From Pseudomonadota bacterium (lineage in GTDB: Bacteria; Pseudomonadota; Alphaproteobacteria; Caulobacterales; Caulobacteraceae): a DNA stretch of 29,937 nucleotides. The translations under genes and the position numbers were made by a program. The stretch lies in NCBI GenBank assembly GCA_023434265.1, contig JAEYTA010000037.1, forward strand, positions 1 through 29,937, in the 5' to 3' direction. Below, piece after piece: positions 26,613 through 29,937 of the stretch (position 1 is the stretch's first letter; each line of letters starts with the position of its first letter). A model generated the notes under the pieces. The model did not search any database, was not told where the DNA came from, and worked only from the letters and a program-made list of their open reading frames with translations.

Positions 26613-28028
26613 ATGGCGGCGAAGCCGAGGACTGCAGCAGCGACGCCGCGCCGGCGAAAGACGCCCGCCGCCCCGCCGCCGGCTCCCGCGCCGACTCCGC
26701 CGGCGCCCCCGCGCCCGTTCTGGCGCAGCCTCTACTTCCTGGTGCTCGTGGCCATCCTCGCGGGCGGGCTGATCGGCCACCTCTGGCCCGAGCTGGGTCG
26801 CGACCTGAAGCCCTTGGGCGACGGCTTCATCAAGCTGGTCAAGATGATCATCGCGCCGGTGATCTTTCTGACCATCTCCACCGGCATCGCCGGGATGAGG
26901 GACCTCCGGTCGGTCGGACGGGTGGCGGGACGAGCCTTCGCCTACTTCCTCGTCTTTTCGACGCTCGCCCTGATCGTCGGCCTGATCATCGCCAACCTGG
27001 TGCGGCCAGGACGGGGGCTGAACATCGACCCGGCCACGCTGGATGCCGGTTCGGTGAGCCAGTACGCCCAGGCGGCGCACGAGACGACCATCGAGGGCTT
27101 CCTGCTCGGGATCATCCCGGATTCCCTGGTCGGGGCCTTCGTCGCGGGCAACATCCTGCAGACCCTGTTCGTGTCGATCCTGTTCGGCCTCGCCCTCGCC
27201 CTGGTCGGGGAGCCGGCGCGGCCGGTGATCCGGGCGCTGGAATCGCTGAGCCAGGTGGTGTTCCGCATCGTCGCCATCCTGATGAAGGCGGCGCCGGTCG
27301 GGGCGTTCGGGGCCTTCGCCTTCACCATCGGGGCCTATGGCCTGCACTCGGTGGTCAACCTCGCGGCGCTGGTGGCGACCTTCTACCTGACCTCCCTGGT
27401 GTTCGTGCTGGGCGTGCTCGGGCTGGTCGCGCGCGCCTTCGGCTTCTCGATCTTCCGGCTCATCGCCTACCTCAAGGCCGAACTGCTGCTCGTGCTCGGC
27501 ACCTCGTCGTCCGAGGCCGCCCTGCCCAGCCTGATGGAGAAGCTGGAGCGGGCGGGCGCGCCGAAGTCGGTGGTCGGCCTCGTCGTGCCGACCGGCTATT
27601 CGTTCAACCTCGACGGCACCAACATCTACATGACCCTGGCGGCCCTGTTCATCGCCCAGGCCATGAACATCGAGCTGAGCCTCGGCGACCAGATCCTGCT
27701 GCTGCTGGTGGCGATGCTGAGCTCCAAGGGGGCGGCGGGGATCACCGGCGCCGGGTTCATCACCCTGGCGGCGACGCTGGCGGTGGTCCCGTCGGTGCCG
27801 GTGGCGGGCATGGCGCTGATCCTCGGCATCGACCGCTTCATGAGCGAGTGCCGGGCGCTGACCAATTTCGTCGGCAACGCCGTGGCCACCCTCGTCGTCG
27901 CCCGGTGGGAGGGGGCGCTGGACCGCGAGGCGCTCGCCCGGGCGCTGGGCGCGGGCGCGGGCCCGCTGGCGGCCGCGCCCGATCCGGCGGCCGGTCCGGG
28001 GGACCGCGAACAGGTCACCCGCGACTGA
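26613..28028 (+). CDS. dctA: C4-dicarboxylate/cation symporter, DctA type (DAACS family)
   Basis: A 471-residue inner-membrane carrier. Family motifs are LGDGFIKLVKMIIAPVIFLTI, LLLVLGTSSSEAALPSLMEKLE (the serine-rich re-entrant loop), GYSFNLDGTNIYMT (substrate and cation site) and LSSKGAAGITGAGFI, ending in LGIDRFMSECRALTNFVGNAVATLVVA. These point to DctA rather than a glutamate carrier, so malate, fumarate and succinate are the likely substrates. The N-terminus has an unusual Ala/Pro/Lys-rich extension of about 35 residues before the first helix. The start is the ATG at 26613, with GGGGGAG just upstream. An aldehyde dehydrogenase follows after 60 bases. No DctBD two-component genes are present in the window. 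Confidence 0.92.
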   Translation: MAAKPRTAAATPRRRKTPAAPPPAPAPTPPAPPRPFWRSLYFLVLVAILAGGLIGHLWPELGRDLKPLGDGFIKLVKMIIAPVIFLTISTGIAGMRDLRSVGRVAGRAFAYFLVFSTLALIVGLIIANLVRPGRGLNIDPATLDAGSVSQYAQAAHETTIEGFLLGIIPDSLVGAFVAGNILQTLFVSILFGLALALVGEPARPVIRALESLSQVVFRIVAILMKAAPVGAFGAFAFTIGAYGLHSVVNLAALVATFYLTSLVFVLGVLGLVARAFGFSIFRLIAYLKAELLLVLGTSSSEAALPSLMEKLERAGAPKSVVGLVVPTGYSFNLDGTNIYMTLAALFIAQAMNIELSLGDQILLLLVAMLSSKGAAGITGAGFITLAATLAVVPSVPVAGMALILGIDRFMSECRALTNFVGNAVATLVVARWEGALDREALARALGAGAGPLAAAPDPAAGPGDREQVTRD

Positions 28029-28088
28029 GCCGGGGCTGACGGGCGCGCGCGGCTTCTGTAACCAGTGGCGACGCCGCCGGAGGATTCC

Positions 28089-29531
28089 ATGACCGACACC
28101 CTCGAACTGTCCCACTGGATCGACGGCGAAAAGGTCGACGCCGTCCGGCCCAGCGAGGGCCTGAACCCGTCGGACACCCGCGAGGTCGTGGCCCGTCGGC
28201 CCGAGGGCGGCGAGGCCGAGGTCAACGCCGCGGTGGCTGCGGCAAAGGCGGCCTTCCCGGCCTGGGCCGAGGCCTCGCCCGAGGTGCGCTCGGACGTGCT
28301 GGACCGGGCCGGGACCCTGCTGATGGAGCGGCGCGAGGCGATCGGGACCCTGCTGTCGCGCGAGGAGGGCAAGACGCTGGCGGAAGGGATCGGCGAGACC
28401 GTGCGGGCCGGGCGCGTCCTCAAGTATTTCGCCGGCGAGGCGCTGCGCCTGCACGGCCAGAACCTGGCCTCCGTGCGGCCGGGGGTGGAGGTTCAAACCC
28501 GGCGCGAGGCGGTCGGCGTGTTCGGCCTGATCACGCCCTGGAACTTCCCCATCGCCATCCCGGCCTGGAAGGCGGCCCCGGCGCTGGCCTTCGGCAATAC
28601 GGTGGTGCTGAAGCCGGCCGGGCCGACGCCCGCGACCGCCGAGGCGCTGGTGGCGGTGCTGCACGAGGCGGGACTGCCCAAGGGTGTGCTGAACATGGTC
28701 GTCGGCCGGGGCAACGTCGGCCAGGCCCTGGTCGACCACCCGGACGTGGACGGGCTGTCCTTCACAGGCTCGCAGTCCGTCGGCGCCGGCGTGGCCGCCG
28801 GGGCGGCCGCCCGGCAGGCGCGGGTGCAGCTGGAGATGGGCGGCAAGAACCCGCTGGTGGTGCTCGACGACGCCGACCTCGACCGCGCCGTGGACATCGC
28901 CCTGGACGGTTCCTTCTTCGCCACCGGCCAGCGCTGCACGGCGTCGAGCCGACTGATCGTGCAGGACGGCATTCACGACCGCTTCGTCGCGGCCCTGGCC
29001 GAGCGGCTGAAGGGGCTGAAGGTCGGGCCGGCGCTCGATCCGTCCACCAACATCGGGCCGGCGGTCAGCGAGGCGCAGATGGAGACCTCGTACCGCTACG
29101 TCGACATCGCCCGCGGGGAGGGCGGCCGGGTGGTCGCCGGCGGCGAGCGGCTGAACCTGGACGCGCCGGGCTGGTATGTGCAGCCGACCCTGATCGCCGA
29201 TACGGCGGCGGGCATGCGCATCAATTCGGAGGAGGTGTTCGGCCCGGTGGCCTCGACCATCCGGGTGAAGAGCTACGAGGCGGCGCTGGAGATCGCCAAC
29301 GGAGTGGAGTTCGGCCTGTCGGCGGGGATCGTCACCAGTTCGTTGAAGCACGCCCGGGACTTCCAGCGGCGGGCGAAGGCGGGGATGACCATGGTCAACC
29401 TGCCCACCGCCGGGGTCGACTACCACGTGCCGTTCGGCGGTACGAAGAAGTCGAGCTACGGCCCGCGCGAGCAGGGCTTCGCGGCGGTCGAGTTCTTCAC
29501 CTGGACCAAGACGGCCTACACCGCCCTCTGA
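28089..29531 (+). CDS. NAD(P)-dependent aldehyde dehydrogenase, alpha-ketoglutarate semialdehyde dehydrogenase-like
   Basis: A 480-residue cytoplasmic enzyme with GGAGGA four bases before the ATG. The catalytic Cys283 lies in GQRCTASS, the general base Glu249 in LEMGGKNP, and the cofactor residues in ITPWNFPIAIP and SFTGSQSVG. The C-terminal stretch VNLPTAGVDYHVPFGG with YGPREQG is what I associate with alpha-ketoglutarate semialdehyde (2,5-dioxopentanoate) dehydrogenases of pentose and sugar-acid pathways; succinate semialdehyde or other aldehydes are alternatives. The product 2-oxoglutarate would feed the TCA cycle, in keeping with the adjacent dicarboxylate carrier, although no dehydratase of such a pathway is in view. 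It has its own ribosome site and a terminator-like hairpin downstream. Confidence 0.9.
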   Translation: MTDTLELSHWIDGEKVDAVRPSEGLNPSDTREVVARRPEGGEAEVNAAVAAAKAAFPAWAEASPEVRSDVLDRAGTLLMERREAIGTLLSREEGKTLAEGIGETVRAGRVLKYFAGEALRLHGQNLASVRPGVEVQTRREAVGVFGLITPWNFPIAIPAWKAAPALAFGNTVVLKPAGPTPATAEALVAVLHEAGLPKGVLNMVVGRGNVGQALVDHPDVDGLSFTGSQSVGAGVAAGAAARQARVQLEMGGKNPLVVLDDADLDRAVDIALDGSFFATGQRCTASSRLIVQDGIHDRFVAALAERLKGLKVGPALDPSTNIGPAVSEAQMETSYRYVDIARGEGGRVVAGGERLNLDAPGWYVQPTLIADTAAGMRINSEEVFGPVASTIRVKSYEAALEIANGVEFGLSAGIVTSSLKHARDFQRRAKAGMTMVNLPTAGVDYHVPFGGTKKSSYGPREQGFAAVEFFTWTKTAYTAL

Positions 29532-29568
29532 CGGGGCGGGCGCGGGCCGGCACGGCCCCGACAACGAG

Positions 29569-29605
29569 AAAGGGACCCGCCGGCCGGCGGGCCCCCTGTC
29601 GTTTC
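29569..29605. terminator. Terminator hairpin between convergent genes
   Basis: A palindrome CCCGCCGGCCGGCGGG, flanked by GGG and CCC that extend the stem past one bulged A, lies 40 bases after the dehydrogenase stop and just before the stop of the minus-strand partial gene. It is followed by TGTCGTTT on the plus strand and TTTCTCGTT on the minus strand, so it can serve both genes. Confidence 0.7.
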
Positions 29606-29619
29606 GGCCCTCGCCCTTG

Positions 29620-29937
29620 TCAGGCGAGGAAGTCGTCCCACTGGGCGGGGCGCTGGACGAAGCCGTCGAGCCCCTCGTCGAGCCAGAGCAGGGAGCCCGT
29701 GTGCTTGAAGCTGGCCCCTTCGGCGGGCAGCAGCAGGGGCAGGCCGTGGGTGTCGACGCCGGGCATGATCTCCGGCTGGTCGCCGGTGAACAGGCCCTTG
29801 AGCCCGCCGAGGTCGTCGGCCGGCGGCATCACCGGCGGCAGGTCGTCGTCCGGGAGCGGCAGCACGAACGGGTCGTCCATCAGGAAGGCGTCCTTGCCGG
29901 CCCCGTCGTCCGTCTCCAGCCCCGGCAGCACCTGCGG
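29620..29937 (-). CDS. C-terminal part of an acidic proline-rich protein, tail similar to the RTX protease
   Basis: The frame is open through the right edge, so only the last 105 residues are visible. They begin PQVLPGLETDD and are rich in Asp, Pro and Leu, with no Gly-Asp RTX repeats and no membrane segment. The motif P-(Q/E)-(I/V)-x-PG occurs twice (PQVLPGL and PEIMPGV). The same motif, PQIFPGL followed by acidic residues and VLP, lies in the last 75 residues of the RTX metalloprotease at 22534-25389. Both proteins also have DDFL close to the C-terminus (QWDDFLA here). The unseen upstream part may therefore be another secreted RTX-type protein, but this is inferred from the tail alone. An internal GTG at 29931 is not a credible start. 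Confidence 0.7.
   Translation of the reverse strand, partial: PQVLPGLETDDGAGKDAFLMDDPFVLPLPDDDLPPVMPPADDLGGLKGLFTGDQPEIMPGVDTHGLPLLLPAEGASFKHTGSLLWLDEGLDGFVQRPAQWDDFLA

Noticed and set aside
26556..29564. A 1002-codon minus-strand open frame opposite dctA and the dehydrogenase
   Set aside because: It spans two well-supported genes and shows only His/Arg/Gln-rich low-complexity sequence.

Overview
The window is very GC-rich, densely coded DNA with short intergenic gaps. It looks like the chromosome of an alphaproteobacterium of the Caulobacterales, most likely Brevundimonas or a close relative. That placement is inferred from base composition, an EcfG-type promoter, a bacterial GH47 mannosidase and the protein types present; no ribosomal marker is in view. 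No integrase, transposase, phage gene or CRISPR array is visible.

Layout. Positions 1-3949 hold a four-gene plus-strand run for O-acylation of an envelope or extracellular glycan: a DUF459-type SGNH protein cut by the left edge, a second exported SGNH protein, an AlgI-like MBOAT acyltransferase and an unrecognised single-pass membrane protein. Positions 3977-6105 hold an exported tyrosinase overlapping, by ATGA, a lipoprotein metzincin protease with a polyproline linker. Next come an exported S9D glutamyl endopeptidase-like enzyme, a shared terminator, and a convergent glycine-rich protein with a probable general-stress promoter. Positions 9738-14056 hold a small exported protein, a GH47 alpha-mannosidase and, convergent to it, a lipoprotein GH92 alpha-mannosidase. 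A nested palindromic repeat separates the two mannosidases. A small membrane protein and tRNA-Lys(CTT) follow.

Positions 14752-17699 hold an APC amino acid permease coupled to a stand-alone Hpt phosphotransfer protein, then minus-strand chorismate mutase and ferredoxin-NADP reductase. Positions 17823-22495 hold a DPP IV-like S9B peptidase, an exported amidase broken by a one-base frameshift, a low-affinity iron permease family protein and an overlapping SemiSWEET. Positions 22534-25389 (minus) hold a 951-residue RTX metalloprotease. The window ends with a ROK fructokinase, a DctA-type dicarboxylate carrier, an aldehyde dehydrogenase resembling alpha-ketoglutarate semialdehyde dehydrogenase, and the C-terminal end of a minus-strand protein whose acidic, proline-rich tail resembles the tail of the RTX protease.

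Taken together, much of the content suits a scavenging lifestyle: secreted or periplasmic peptidases, mannosidases and an amidase, with uptake systems for amino acids, sugars and dicarboxylates. The observations most worth following are the shared tail motif of the two RTX-region proteins, the GH47/GH92 pair around a structured repeat, the tyrosinase-metzincin coupling, the stress-promoter glycine-rich protein and the amidase frameshift.
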